64,000 nt of DNA from Sphingobacterium sp. ML3W (GTDB lineage: Bacteria > Bacteroidota > Bacteroidia > Sphingobacteriales > Sphingobacteriaceae): contig NZ_CP107036.1 of the NCBI RefSeq assembly GCF_029542085.1, forward strand, positions 4,464,001-4,528,000, in the 5' to 3' direction. This document shows, piece after piece, positions 1 through 9,151 of this stretch. The position numbers were made by a program, and so were the translations under genes. Each line of letters opens with the position of its first letter. The stretch's first letter is position 1. Below the pieces are notes generated by a model. It did no database searches and was not told where the DNA came from. It saw only the letters and a program-made list of their open reading frames with translations.

Positions 1-560
1 ACATCACCAATCGCCTGATACAGATAGGTAAACAATACTACCCTTGGAATTACAGTAGAGTTTTCATTATAACCTAATGCTGGATCTCGTGTTTCCTCAT
101 AAGAAATGATAAAATTGCCCCCTTTATTATTTTTATATTTTTTACCTGAAGCTGTTAATTTATCATTCGTCAATTGTTCTTTGGTGATATACATATCAAT
201 AGAATCCGCAAATCGCCCCAATTCATATTTCATAATTGAGTCTACCGTCCACATTTTTTTTGGATCTACTTTTTGAACCTGTCTCGTCCGGGCCTGCACA
301 TAGTTATAAACATCATAGTCTGTTGGTGCAAAAAAAGTAACTCCCTGCGCATTGATCTTATCCTTCACACCCGCCTTATCGATCAGCATCAGTACCGTAT
401 CAAAAACACCATATTTGTTACTCTTCATCCAATCATAGGTCGTCATATTAATCTTTGGATTATGGAGGTCACCACCAACAAAATAATCGTTCTTTTTGCA
501 TGAACTCATAGCTACTATAATTCCCAATAGGCAAGCTATATTTACAATAATTTTTTTCAT
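1..560 (-). CDS. Fasciclin-like (FAS1) lipoprotein, 3' part outside the window
   Basis: The frame is open from the ATG at 558-560 to the window edge, so only the N-terminal ~186 residues are visible. They begin with a lipoprotein signal ending in MSSC (Cys21), so the protein is probably anchored in the outer membrane. The following text (an N-terminal stretch with FDTVLMLIDKAG and GVTFFAPTDYD) resembles the start of a fasciclin domain, where 'vTvFaPtd' is the hallmark. It lies 11 bp downstream of the SusD-like gene on the same strand. Fasciclin-like lipoproteins are frequent third members of SusC/SusD operons in Sphingobacteria, so it is probably an accessory surface protein of this uptake system. 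The domain call is from partial sequence. Confidence 0.7.
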   Translation of the reverse strand, partial: MKKIIVNIACLLGIIVAMSSCKKNDYFVGGDLHNPKINMTTYDWMKSNKYGVFDTVLMLIDKAGVKDKINAQGVTFFAPTDYDVYNYVQARTRQVQKVDPKKMWTVDSIMKYELGRFADSIDMYITKEQLTNDKLTASGKKYKNNKGGNFIISYEETRDPALGYNENSTVIPRVVLFTYLYQAIGD

Positions 561-571
561 GATTTCTCTAA

Positions 572-2020
572 TTAATGATTTTTCCACCACGGATTCTGAG
601 TCAACAATTCATTTTGAGGCAATAGGTTGCGCATATCCAAAGGCCAATAGTATCCTTTGTTAGCAATTCTATCAGCCGAATAATAAGCCGAATATTCATC
701 AAGTTGCTCAAACATATTCATCCGGATCAAATCAAATTGAATAACTCCCTCTCCAATGAGCTCTCTCCTCCGTTCTCTGAATATTTCTTTAAACAATTCC
801 GCACCGGAAACTTGTATCTCTTCTAGGCCAGCTCTCTTTCTAATGGTATTTAAGTCGTTCAATGCAAGTGTTGTCTTACCATTTTTATAATAAGCCTCCG
901 CTCTCAAAAGAATAATATCCGCAAGACGAATTAATACCAAATTATTACTAACCGCATATTTCCCTTCTCTATACTCGACAATATCATCATATTTCCGAAT
1001 AGTTTTAAGCGCAGCATTATCTGGGAACGGCATTGACATGGAGTCCAATCTTGCCTCAGGCTTATCAAATTCTGTTTCAAGAAATTCTGGTTCAATATCC
1101 CACACCGAACCACTTCCTTTACCTGGGATACTGGCACTTGACAAAAATCTACTAAAGAAATCCTCAGTGAATTCATTTCCACTCTCACTGTATAACATAT
1201 TCAATTCAAAGATGGATTCTTTAGAATTACCTTTCCATATCTTGCGATAATCTTTGACGTCTTCTAAAGAATATCCGAATTTTAGCGTCTCATTCGCATA
1301 CTTTTCGGCGTTAATATAGTCATGCTCCCAAGCACAAACTTCTGCCATCAAGGCATTAGCCGCTCCTTTAGATGCAAAACTCTTTGTAGGATTCTGCTGA
1401 AGGTTAGCTATTGCATACAATAAATCTTCCTTACAAAACGCCAAGGTTTCTTTTTCTGGAGTTCTAGTCATATCTGGAATATTCTGTGGATTTTTAAAAG
1501 TCTCTTTAACCAATAACACATCACCCCAAACACGTTGCATATAGAAATAGGTGTATGCTCTCAGGAATCGCGCGTTTGCGATATAGCCCTTTTTCTCATC
1601 TTCACCTCCATCAAATAATTTAATATCCATCGCTTCGGCTTGCTCAACAATTAAATTACATTGATTAATTATACCATAGAAGCGCGTCCAGTTCCAAAGA
1701 CTTCCCTCCAAGTAGGGTGCATAGCTAAATTTATAGCCCCCTGACCTTGCAAATTGGTCCATATTCCAATCTTCATCTGCCTGACGTACTATTCCCGATG
1801 CTATATCACCAAATATAAAATAGGATCGATCTGCCCGGAGTGAATTGCGCAATAGCGCATATGCACCGAGCGTAGCTCTATTCACATTTTCCCCATCCTT
1901 CCAGAACACTTCGTCATAGGTACTATTTTCTGGCTTCAAATCAAGATATTTCGAACAAGAGGAATTAAAAAGTATCATTCCCGATATCCCGATTAACGAT
2001 AATATATATTTAAATTTCAT
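572..2020 (-). CDS. RagB/SusD family nutrient uptake lipoprotein
   Basis: 482 residues with a lipoprotein signal peptide (lipobox ending at Cys22, NSSC) followed by 'SKYLDLKPE', the usual start of mature SusD-family proteins. SusD proteins sit on the outer face of the outer membrane and act as a lid that captures substrate for the partner SusC channel. C-terminal SusD signatures are visible: LADIILLRAEAYYKNGKTTLALNDLNTIRKRAG in parts, then 'FKEIFRERRRELIGEG' and the closing 'NPWW'. The length is typical. It follows the susC-like gene by 11 bp, so the two are surely co-transcribed. No glycosidase or other enzyme is visible nearby, so the substrate (glycan or peptide) cannot be named. Confidence 0.93.
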   Translation of the reverse strand: MKFKYILSLIGISGMILFNSSCSKYLDLKPENSTYDEVFWKDGENVNRATLGAYALLRNSLRADRSYFIFGDIASGIVRQADEDWNMDQFARSGGYKFSYAPYLEGSLWNWTRFYGIINQCNLIVEQAEAMDIKLFDGGEDEKKGYIANARFLRAYTYFYMQRVWGDVLLVKETFKNPQNIPDMTRTPEKETLAFCKEDLLYAIANLQQNPTKSFASKGAANALMAEVCAWEHDYINAEKYANETLKFGYSLEDVKDYRKIWKGNSKESIFELNMLYSESGNEFTEDFFSRFLSSASIPGKGSGSVWDIEPEFLETEFDKPEARLDSMSMPFPDNAALKTIRKYDDIVEYREGKYAVSNNLVLIRLADIILLRAEAYYKNGKTTLALNDLNTIRKRAGLEEIQVSGAELFKEIFRERRRELIGEGVIQFDLIRMNMFEQLDEYSAYYSADRIANKGYYWPLDMRNLLPQNELLTQNPWWKNH

Positions 2021-2031
2021 TTCGATCGCTT

Positions 2032-5000
2032 TTAAAAGTTAACTTCTAAACCAATTGTATATTTTCTAGGTAAAGGGTAAGCTCCACCACTATACTCTCC
2101 CTGAGGGGTTACCAATTCAGCATCGGGCACCGACGCTTTTTGAAACGTGTGAAGATTATCCAACATGCCGTAGAATCTAATATTTCGCGCACCTATTTTT
2201 AACCTTTCAACGATATGTTTTGGCAGAAGATATCCGACAGAGATTGTTTTGATTTTGAAATAGGTTCCATTCTCATTAAACATGGTACTAAATGGAAGGT
2301 ATTGATAGAAATAACTTCCGTAGGGAGATATCGACGGAAAGTTTGCTTGATAATTTGGATCTTTTGCCTTTTCTGGAGTCCAGTAATCCAAACCTTCTAA
2401 ATCAGGCAGCCTATTATTGGTGAATTTAGTTACATTTCCACCAATAGCATTGAACTGGTTACTTTTTAGGTTATTAATAATATCCCGGCCAATCGTAAAG
2501 GTATTTAACATACTGATTGAAAAACCTTTGTATATAAACTCATTATATAGACCTCCTGTAATACGTGGATTAGGATTACCTGTCAACATTAAGTCACCGT
2601 CAGCAGCTCCTTTATCCTCATCGCTCCACGTATCCCAATCTTGATTTACATCTGCCCAAATCGGATAGCCCGGTTTAACAGGGTAATTTCCTTTAAAAAC
2701 AGTGAGCGGTCTTCCTGTTACCGGATTTACAGGGATTTGATCTTGATGCGAATATACGCCTTGATACAACATTTGAGCCCAACGATAAATCGGACTACCT
2801 ACTGTGTACAATAACTGTTGGTTCCAGCCTCTAGAATCAGCATAGAAGCTCCGATCACCAAATGGCAATGCACCAATTCTATTTTTATTAAAAGTCATGT
2901 TTAGATTTGTATTCCATTGCAATGCACTTGCTTTAGAAAGGTTTCTGGTCATAATGGTCAGGTCAATACCTTCATTATAAACTGTCATTGGAACATTAAA
3001 CGATAACTTTGTGTAACCGGTGTAATACGGGAATGAAAATCCCATAATTGGGTCCTTAAGCACCTTTCTATAGGCATCGAACGTTACAGTTAGACGATCA
3101 TTGAAAAGTCCTAAGTCGAATCCAATATTTGTTTGCTCTGATTTATTCCAGGTCAAATTCTTTAAAGTCAATGGCTTGGCAAATGATGGCACAGCGAATG
3201 TTGTACCATTATAAGTATCCGATGACAATGCCCAAACATTATATGGGGCATAAAAATCTTCTGGCAGAACCCCGGATCTACCCCAGCTTCCCCTCACTTT
3301 AAGCAAATTAACCCAAGTCAATTTTTCCATAAATTTCTCATCCGAAACGACCCAGGCTCCCGACAATGCCGGGAAAGACCCCCATTTGGTATTTACCCCA
3401 AATCTGGAAGACGCATCCGCACGCCATGATGCATTAAAGATGTAGCGTGATTTATAATCATAAGAAAACTGTCCCATATAAGACAGCAGTCCAGACTCAA
3501 CTTTGTTTGTACTTGCGATTAGATCCTTGGTTGCGACACCTTGGATGACATGGATATCATCGGTTGGCAAATTAAATCCTTCCGTTTTGTGAGACAATTG
3601 TTTATCATATTGAAAGGATTGCAAGGCTGTTAAATTAATTGTATGTTTATCGTTAAATGTCTTGATATAGTTCAAAACGTTCGCGATATTATAGGTATAT
3701 GCATTTCTGCCCGTTGATGCGGCATAGTTGGTTCCCTGATTAAGTTCCCTGGGCTGGAATTGGTTTCTACTATCGAGATTCGCCTGTACAGACCCTTCCA
3801 ACGAATATTGCAAGCCATCAATAATGTCCACATAGGTTTTTGAGAATATATTGATATTATCGGTCTGATTATCATCTTTCAATTTATCATATTGACCCAG
3901 ATAGAAATCATAATCCGCTTGGCCAAGACCTACAAAAGAAGAAGGCATCTCTCCTTGGTTAACAGGAACAACTTGATCAATACCTCTACCGAGGCCGCGT
4001 TTGCGATTAATTCTCGCTGCTGACACCATAAAATCCGATTTGATAATTGGTGAAAGCGTAAACCCAAAATTGCCCCTAATTGAATAGCGTTTAAAACCTG
4101 TGTTACGGACAACACCATCTTCGTTATAATATCCAGCAGACAATCTATAGTTAACCGACTCACTTCCACCAGAAATACTCGCATCGGCATTATCTATATT
4201 ACCTGTGGTATAAAATAGATCTTGCCAATCGGTAGCATTATTATAACTACTGTTTAAACTATCGGTCAAAGGCTGTGTAAATCCACCCATTTGACTCCAA
4301 GAAGCATATTGGCTTAGTATATCCATCTTAGTCCGTCTTTCCGCAGCACCTCCCAATGTTCTTTGCAATTGAGGGCGCTCTGTAATTCCTCTGTAATAAG
4401 ATGCCCGGATAGATGGAATTCCCACCCGGCCTCGTTTCGTCTTAATTACAATTACACCATTCGCTCCGCGAGAACCCCATACTGCTGTTGCAGCAGCATC
4501 TTTCTGAACAACAATACTTTCAATATCATTGATATTTATACCAGCGATATAGTTTGTTCCTGTCGCAGAAGAACCACCTAAGTCAGATACAGATAGTGGC
4601 ATACCATCAATAATATACAATGGAGAGCTCATGGTGTTTGCCAGGTCGACTTCAGAATTTAGATCTGGAGATATTGTCGTATTTCCACGAACGGTGAAAG
4701 TATTCCTTGCTCCGGGCTCACCTGTAAAGTTTTGAATATTAACTCCTGCTACGCGTCCTTGTAACAGACTTTCGAAACTTGGCGCGGGCAGATCTTCAAT
4801 GGTCTTTCCAGAAATCACTTGGACAGCACTGGTTGTCTTTTTGACCGATTGTTTTTGATACCCGACAACAACGACTTCATCCAATGATGAATCGTCACTT
4901 GAAAGGACCACCGGGGGAGCTTGCTGTGTTGTAACCCGGACTTCTTGTTTCTTAAAGCCGACACCAGAAAAAGTCAAAGTAACTGGAAGGCTTTTTACGG

Positions 5001-5184
5001 ATAATGTGAACGAACCTTGCTGATTCGTTGATGCTTGATTTGTTGTACCTCGTTCGGTGACGGTCATGCCCGCCAGCGGTTGCCCTTTGCCATCTCGAAC
5101 GATCCCCTCCACTGGGATTGTTTGACCGAAAACATGGAAATAAGACAACAACACGAGAAAAATCATAGGTAAGATTCTCTTCAT
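2032..5184 (-). CDS. SusC/RagA family TonB-linked outer membrane protein
   Basis: 1050 residues: a signal peptide (about 1-20, cleavage near VFGQ), a carboxypeptidase-regulatory-like Ig domain (about 22-95), then the SusC box 'SLDEVVVVGY' (about 100-109), a plug domain with 'LLQGRVAGVNIQ' and 'YIIDGMPL', and a long 22-strand-type barrel ending in the aromatic terminus 'GLEVNF'. These are standard for SusC importers driven by TonB-ExbBD. It is the first gene of the operon with the SusD-like and fasciclin-like genes. A perfect inverted repeat lies about 107 bp upstream of the start codon and may be its operator. No anti-sigma/ECF pair is visible beside it. Confidence 0.95.
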   Translation of the reverse strand: MKRILPMIFLVLLSYFHVFGQTIPVEGIVRDGKGQPLAGMTVTERGTTNQASTNQQGSFTLSVKSLPVTLTFSGVGFKKQEVRVTTQQAPPVVLSSDDSSLDEVVVVGYQKQSVKKTTSAVQVISGKTIEDLPAPSFESLLQGRVAGVNIQNFTGEPGARNTFTVRGNTTISPDLNSEVDLANTMSSPLYIIDGMPLSVSDLGGSSATGTNYIAGININDIESIVVQKDAAATAVWGSRGANGVIVIKTKRGRVGIPSIRASYYRGITERPQLQRTLGGAAERRTKMDILSQYASWSQMGGFTQPLTDSLNSSYNNATDWQDLFYTTGNIDNADASISGGSESVNYRLSAGYYNEDGVVRNTGFKRYSIRGNFGFTLSPIIKSDFMVSAARINRKRGLGRGIDQVVPVNQGEMPSSFVGLGQADYDFYLGQYDKLKDDNQTDNINIFSKTYVDIIDGLQYSLEGSVQANLDSRNQFQPRELNQGTNYAASTGRNAYTYNIANVLNYIKTFNDKHTINLTALQSFQYDKQLSHKTEGFNLPTDDIHVIQGVATKDLIASTNKVESGLLSYMGQFSYDYKSRYIFNASWRADASSRFGVNTKWGSFPALSGAWVVSDEKFMEKLTWVNLLKVRGSWGRSGVLPEDFYAPYNVWALSSDTYNGTTFAVPSFAKPLTLKNLTWNKSEQTNIGFDLGLFNDRLTVTFDAYRKVLKDPIMGFSFPYYTGYTKLSFNVPMTVYNEGIDLTIMTRNLSKASALQWNTNLNMTFNKNRIGALPFGDRSFYADSRGWNQQLLYTVGSPIYRWAQMLYQGVYSHQDQIPVNPVTGRPLTVFKGNYPVKPGYPIWADVNQDWDTWSDEDKGAADGDLMLTGNPNPRITGGLYNEFIYKGFSISMLNTFTIGRDIINNLKSNQFNAIGGNVTKFTNNRLPDLEGLDYWTPEKAKDPNYQANFPSISPYGSYFYQYLPFSTMFNENGTYFKIKTISVGYLLPKHIVERLKIGARNIRFYGMLDNLHTFQKASVPDAELVTPQGEYSGGAYPLPRKYTIGLEVNF

Positions 5185-5290
5185 ATTAATTTAGTGTTAG
5201 TGCTAGTGAAGGTAGATCAAAAATTCTAGTCACACAAAAATTACACGACACTAAAATAATCTTTACGATATATTTTATCATATAAAACGA

Positions 5291-5327
5291 CTCAATCGAT
5301 TGCGTAACATTCACGCAATCGATTGAG
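5291..5327. promoter_or_regulatory. Perfect 15-bp inverted repeat upstream of susC-like gene
   Basis: Two 15-base arms (5291-5305 and 5313-5327) are exact reverse complements around a 7-base spacer. Each arm also contains the self-complementary decamer CAATCGATTG, so the element is at once a hairpin and two tandem palindromes with centres 23 bp apart. It lies about 107 bp before the susC-like start codon. A central CG inside a palindrome is typical of LacI-family operators. No T tract follows on either strand, which argues against a terminator. An operator role is inference. Confidence 0.5.
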
Positions 5328-5763
5328 GAAAATACAGCACAAAAGCGCCATATAACGAGATACAGCTAAAAATAACCCATATCACTAAGAACAATTAATA
5401 CAAAAAGCTATCTACCAAAAAAAAGAAAGAAACAAATAAAAATAAATACTATATTTAATTATTAGGATAACATAAATACTCCAAACAAGATCGTAATTTT
5501 TAAATTAAAATAGGAATCTCTAAAAACAGGCTATATTTCAGATCAATTAAATACGGAAAAATCGCAATTCAACGAAAGTTAAATAGCAAATCATATCTTA
5601 GTAAGAATCATATCATAATTACCAAGATTGTCTCTAAAAACACGGCATGATTAGGCCAATTATTTTTAACAGGAACATCAGCTACTACTGGCTTAATACA
5701 AATTGCATCGCTCAATCAAAATGCGGTGGTTCAAGTTCACTGTTTGAAAAAGTAATATAAAAA
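5328..5763. other. AT-rich intergenic stretch, no gene seen
   Basis: Between the inverted repeat upstream of the susC-like gene and the lepB terminator there is about 430 bp of AT-rich sequence with no convincing reading frame or RNA structure. It presumably holds the upstream part of the SusC operon promoter. Confidence 0.5.
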
Positions 5764-5803
5764 TAGAAAAGGGGATGGTCTTACACGATCCTCCCCTTTT
5801 CTA
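5764..5803 (-). terminator. Rho-independent terminator of lepB
   Basis: Perfect 12-bp arms (5764-5775 and 5792-5803; GGGGA/TCCCC core) enclose a 16-base loop. On the minus strand the hairpin is followed by a T-rich run (TATTTTTAT). It lies 20 bp beyond the lepB stop codon. Confidence 0.8.
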
Positions 5804-5823
5804 TGTACTCTATTTTCGTCCAT

Positions 5824-7407
5824 TTAATGAATGCCTTTAAATATCCGCTTCCAACGTATTTTAGAAAGCCCTTTTCCGTCTGTATTCCAGCTCATCCAGG
5901 TAAATAAGGCTTTACCCACAATATGATCCTCGGGAACAAAGCCCCAATCTCTGGCGTCCAACGAATTATGCCTGTTGTCTCCCATCATCCAATAGTAATC
6001 CATTTTAAATGTGTATGAATCCGTCTTGCTGCCATTCAAGTATAAGCCATCAGCCCTCTTCTCTAATCGGTTATGCTCATAGACCCGAATGGCGCGCTCG
6101 TAAAGCGGCAAGGTCTGCGCATTTAAAATAACTTTCATACCCTTTTTCGGAATCACAAAAGGTCCAAAATTATCGTAATTCCATTTGTACTGCGGATCAT
6201 TTGGAAACGTGTTGATCTGTGCTTCGCCAGGTTTACCGATGTTCATCTGCATGGATTTGACATTGGACCATGATTTCACCATTTGAGCCTGCTCTTGGGT
6301 TAGAAAAACAATATAAGTTCCGGGTTGAAGCAACCTTATCTCGATGCCCATATCTTTCATTCGCTGTTCATCCAACTCTGTTCCATCGGTCATCACGATA
6401 TAATCCATCTGACTTTCTGGTGCGACAAAACCAGGTTGGTCATTTACGTATAATACAGCCTCCTGCATACTGATCTTATCCCCAGGCATTCCTACGCAGC
6501 GTTTGATCAAATGCTCTCTTTTATCCACGGGACGTGTTTGAATGGTAAATTGCTGGTGTACGGCTTCATAACCCATCGAACGTACCAGATCATAATAAGG
6601 CTGGTCTTGATTCTCTATTGCCACAGTGTCTCCTGCCGGTGCATTAAATACAATAACATCATTTCGTTTGATCTGCTGGAAACCTGGAAGCCGTTTGTAT
6701 GGAAGCTCAATCAATTCAGAAAAAGCCTTTCCTCCAACAACGGGCATTGTATGATGTGCAAAAGGAAAAGCAATAGGTGTATTGGGAATACGTGGCCCAT
6801 AGTTCAATTTACTCACAAATAAATAGTCACCGATCAAAAGTGATTGCTGCATGGAGCCCGAAGGGATCATAAAGGCTTCCAGTAAGAAACCTCGGATCAG
6901 TGTTGCTGCAACGGTTGCAAAAACGATCGCATCCGCCCATTCACGGACCATGGATTTCTTATAGGGATACTTGACTTTGAATTCATTGTAGGATTCGTGT
7001 AGCAATCCCAGCTGAATCTCCTTTGTCATTGTTTTTCCTTCGCTATTTGCCGCTTTAAGCTTTTTAGCATAAATTCCATTGAGAAACTGAACGTTTTTAT
7101 CTCTTCCCCATAGCGGTAATACGATAAAAGGTAACAATACCGCAGCGCAGTTTTCCCAAAATCTTCTCTTGCCAAAACAATGGATAAAATCGAGGTATAA
7201 ATTATAAAAGACAAAGACATTCACAATGGGAACGATCAACAACACAATATACCAAACAGGTCTATTGGTGATCTGCCCCTGAATCCATTGACTATAAACT
7301 GGAACGATACCCTCCCAACCACGACGTCCTGCCTTTTCAAATAAAAGCCAAAAACCATAAGCTGCGATAATGGTTAGTACAATAAAAATAATAAGCTCCA
7401 TATTCAC
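5824..7407 (-). CDS. lepB: Signal peptidase I
   Basis: 527 residues, the long Bacteroidota form of type I leader peptidase (S26), which removes signal peptides from exported proteins at the outer face of the inner membrane. The N-terminal ~110 residues hold three hydrophobic segments and the motif region 'AGRRGWEGIVPVYS', a DUF5684-type extension found on these enzymes. The catalytic core follows a transmembrane segment at about 158-180: Ser185 in 'PSGSMQQS' and Lys302 in 'LIKRCVGMPGD', with the downstream 'GDNRHNSLDARDWGFVP' box. A large insertion separates the catalytic boxes, as is usual in this phylum. It is followed by its own terminator and preceded 29 bp upstream by a hypothetical secreted protein gene. 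Confidence 0.95.
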   Translation of the reverse strand: MNMELIIFIVLTIIAAYGFWLLFEKAGRRGWEGIVPVYSQWIQGQITNRPVWYIVLLIVPIVNVFVFYNLYLDFIHCFGKRRFWENCAAVLLPFIVLPLWGRDKNVQFLNGIYAKKLKAANSEGKTMTKEIQLGLLHESYNEFKVKYPYKKSMVREWADAIVFATVAATLIRGFLLEAFMIPSGSMQQSLLIGDYLFVSKLNYGPRIPNTPIAFPFAHHTMPVVGGKAFSELIELPYKRLPGFQQIKRNDVIVFNAPAGDTVAIENQDQPYYDLVRSMGYEAVHQQFTIQTRPVDKREHLIKRCVGMPGDKISMQEAVLYVNDQPGFVAPESQMDYIVMTDGTELDEQRMKDMGIEIRLLQPGTYIVFLTQEQAQMVKSWSNVKSMQMNIGKPGEAQINTFPNDPQYKWNYDNFGPFVIPKKGMKVILNAQTLPLYERAIRVYEHNRLEKRADGLYLNGSKTDSYTFKMDYYWMMGDNRHNSLDARDWGFVPEDHIVGKALFTWMSWNTDGKGLSKIRWKRIFKGIH

Positions 7408-7436
7408 TTTTTTATCGAAATGTAACTAGATCAACG

Positions 7437-8171
7437 TTAATAAATAAACAACCTGGATGAATCCAACGGAGATTCTTTCGCGCGCTGTAACTCATTATAT
7501 CTCATAATATATCTGATAAATACATCATAATTATATTTCTGTTCTTTTTCAAATTCGGCAAATAATTCGGGTTCATCATTGATCAGACGCCCCAATGTCA
7601 GTGTGCGTTTCTTTTTGTTTCCACTAAATAAGCCACTCGAATTACTGTTTATTTCAATCACCTCACCTGTTGCTTTCTTGAGCGCATAGGCATATTTTGA
7701 CTTTGTAAATCCGACACCAATCATTGGCGCAGCTCCACCGCTACCGATCATCATCCCGCCACTACCTCCAAAATGTAATTCGGAGACATAATAAGCCATA
7801 ATTTCACCATCGACAAGCACTTCCGCAAAAGTCGGTTCCAGGTCTTGCGCCTTCCGGACTTGATAGATCTGTGGAGAAGTTCCCGGCACAGGATCCAGTC
7901 CATTTTCTACATAGGATGGGGCATACACTTTCTTTTTGGATTGCCAATAGGCGCGAAACACCTGATCGGGAGTAAAAGTCAACTTTTCTTTTTGTAGGTT
8001 CTCAAATTTTAGCTTACGATCCTTGACTGAAGAGATCTTTCCATACAACGTATCCGCATTCATCAATACGAGGTAATCTACGTTTTTTTCATCCTTTTGC
8101 GCTTGTACTACAGCTGAACTACATAAAAAAAATAAGAAAAAAACAATCCTAAAATTTGATATCAGTCTCAT
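7437..8171 (-). CDS. Hypothetical secreted protein
   Basis: 244 residues with a signal peptide (about 1-24, ending VVQAQ). The mature part begins with a small beta-rich module ('YLVLMNADTLYGKISSVKDRKLKFE') of the type found in Bacteroidota proteins that handle 'MNGDTLKGKI' segments, then a Gly/Met-rich stretch (GGSGGMMIGSGGAAPMIGVG) and a charged C-terminus. I do not recognise a named family. It lies 29 bp upstream of lepB on the same strand and may share its transcript. The function is unknown; a periplasmic or outer-membrane-associated location is inferred from the signal peptide. Confidence 0.75.
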   Translation of the reverse strand: MRLISNFRIVFFLFFLCSSAVVQAQKDEKNVDYLVLMNADTLYGKISSVKDRKLKFENLQKEKLTFTPDQVFRAYWQSKKKVYAPSYVENGLDPVPGTSPQIYQVRKAQDLEPTFAEVLVDGEIMAYYVSELHFGGSGGMMIGSGGAAPMIGVGFTKSKYAYALKKATGEVIEINSNSSGLFSGNKKKRTLTLGRLINDEPELFAEFEKEQKYNYDVFIRYIMRYNELQRAKESPLDSSRLFIY

Positions 8172-8355
8172 AAACCACTATTTATACCTGTAAAGCTACA
8201 TAAAAATACATGATTCAGCTATAATTCTTCCAGCTTTAACCTTTCTTAAGTAAATCTGTTTCCCGGAGTGATTGCTATTTTATCTTGTCAGGATTATGCC
8301 ATGGCAAAAGACAAACTTATAGCGAATAGCTACAACCAATCAATATGCTGATTTA

Positions 8356-8388
8356 TAAAAAAAGCTGCCCAAAATATTTGGAACAGCT
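8356..8388 (-). terminator. Rho-independent terminator of the LIC11966-like gene
   Basis: AGCTG/CAGCT arms (8363-8388) extend with CCAAA/TTTGG pairing and a small bulge. On the minus strand a run of seven Ts follows (A run at 8356-8362). It sits 26 bp past the stop of the lipoprotein gene. Confidence 0.75.
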
Positions 8389-8413
8389 CATTTTATCCGG
8401 TTAAAATTAGACC

Positions 8414-8887
8414 TTATCCTTTATGTTTACCCTCAAATTCTGTAGACGCTTTGTTCACTCCGTTGCTCATGCTTTCAAAGGCTTTATTGATATTATCAAG
8501 CAATGCAGATTCTGTCGTCGCATCAGAGGTTTTGCTTTTACGCAATTCGATCAACTTTGGATAGTCTTCTGTTACAATCTTTTTGTAACCATTCAGACCA
8601 TCGAGCACTGCTTTCTGAAAGCTGGCGTCACCTTTAAAATCACCTAGATCTTCTACTTTCTTAATATCGTCGTTTAGAGATTTTCCCCACTCTGTACGTA
8701 CCTGTTCTGCCTTTGCATAGTCAGCAGCATTCATGGCAGCATTCATCGCTTCAATATGCTTTTCACTTCCATTGATGACAGTGATAATTGAATTGTTATA
8801 CGTCGCAGGATCCTTCGTTCCTGAACCACAACTTGAGATCGTCAGTACCGCTACGGTCAAGATGCCTGTTATAAATTGCTTCATCAT
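8414..8887 (-). CDS. LIC11966-like small surface lipoprotein
   Basis: 157 residues with a lipoprotein signal (Cys20, ISSC). The mature part is almost entirely predicted helix, rich in Ala, Lys and Asp/Glu, with 'YAKAEQVRTEWGKSLNDDIKKVEDLGDFKGD' and a C-terminal coiled segment. This composition and length resemble the LIC11966 family of helical surface lipoproteins, whose function is unknown. It is monocistronic, with its own terminator, and is divergent from the TonB receptor gene at 9152. The family call is from memory of the pattern and is moderate. Confidence 0.65.
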   Translation of the reverse strand: MMKQFITGILTVAVLTISSCGSGTKDPATYNNSIITVINGSEKHIEAMNAAMNAADYAKAEQVRTEWGKSLNDDIKKVEDLGDFKGDASFQKAVLDGLNGYKKIVTEDYPKLIELRKSKTSDATTESALLDNINKAFESMSNGVNKASTEFEGKHKG

Positions 8888-9064
8888 TGTTGTTATATTT
8901 TATAGTTTACTTGTCTTTTTGTTTATAAACGTCTCTTACTCCTTATTCCATTTCCGCATTGGCCCATTCACCTACAATATCGTAACTAACTTAACCAAAG
9001 ATAGTTGAGTTCAAATGTATTTTTTATCACTGATTTCAGGGATTTATTATCACAACCTTATTGT

Positions 9065-9077
9065 GCAACATAGTTGC
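9065..9077. promoter_or_regulatory. Operator-like palindrome over the -33 box
   Basis: GCAAC-ATA-GTTGC is a perfect palindrome. It covers the TTG (9074-9076) that serves as -33 element of the promoter for the TonB receptor operon. The GTTGC/GCAAC core is shared with the second palindrome at 9104-9120, so the same dimeric regulator may bind both. Confidence 0.55.
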
Positions 9078-9103
9078 TTTTAACATTTCTTTACTTATAT
9101 TTG
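9074..9103 (+). promoter_or_regulatory. Bacteroidota sigma-A promoter for TonB receptor operon
   Basis: A -33 TTG (9074-9076), a 19-bp spacer and an exact -7 TATATTTG (9096-9103) match the Bacteroidota consensus TTG-N19-21-TAnnTTTG. The start codon at 9152 would give a leader of about 40 nt. The promoter is bracketed by two palindromes. Confidence 0.7.
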
Positions 9104-9120
9104 TTGCAACTTAATTGCAA
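9104..9120. promoter_or_regulatory. Operator-like TTGCAA-N5-TTGCAA element
   Basis: TTGCAA-CTTAA-TTGCAA starts one base after the -7 box and spans the probable transcription start. TTGCAA-N5-TTGCAA is the arrangement known for the Fur-family nickel regulator Nur in Streptomyces; here it suggests a Fur-family metal sensor, without saying which metal. Confidence 0.55.
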
Positions 9121-9151
9121 TATATAATTTACAAAAAGCCCAGCTCAATTG

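Noticed and set aside
273..503. Plus-strand 76-codon frame opposite the fasciclin-like gene
   Set aside because: It lies wholly opposite the minus-strand lipoprotein gene, which has a proper signal peptide and family features.
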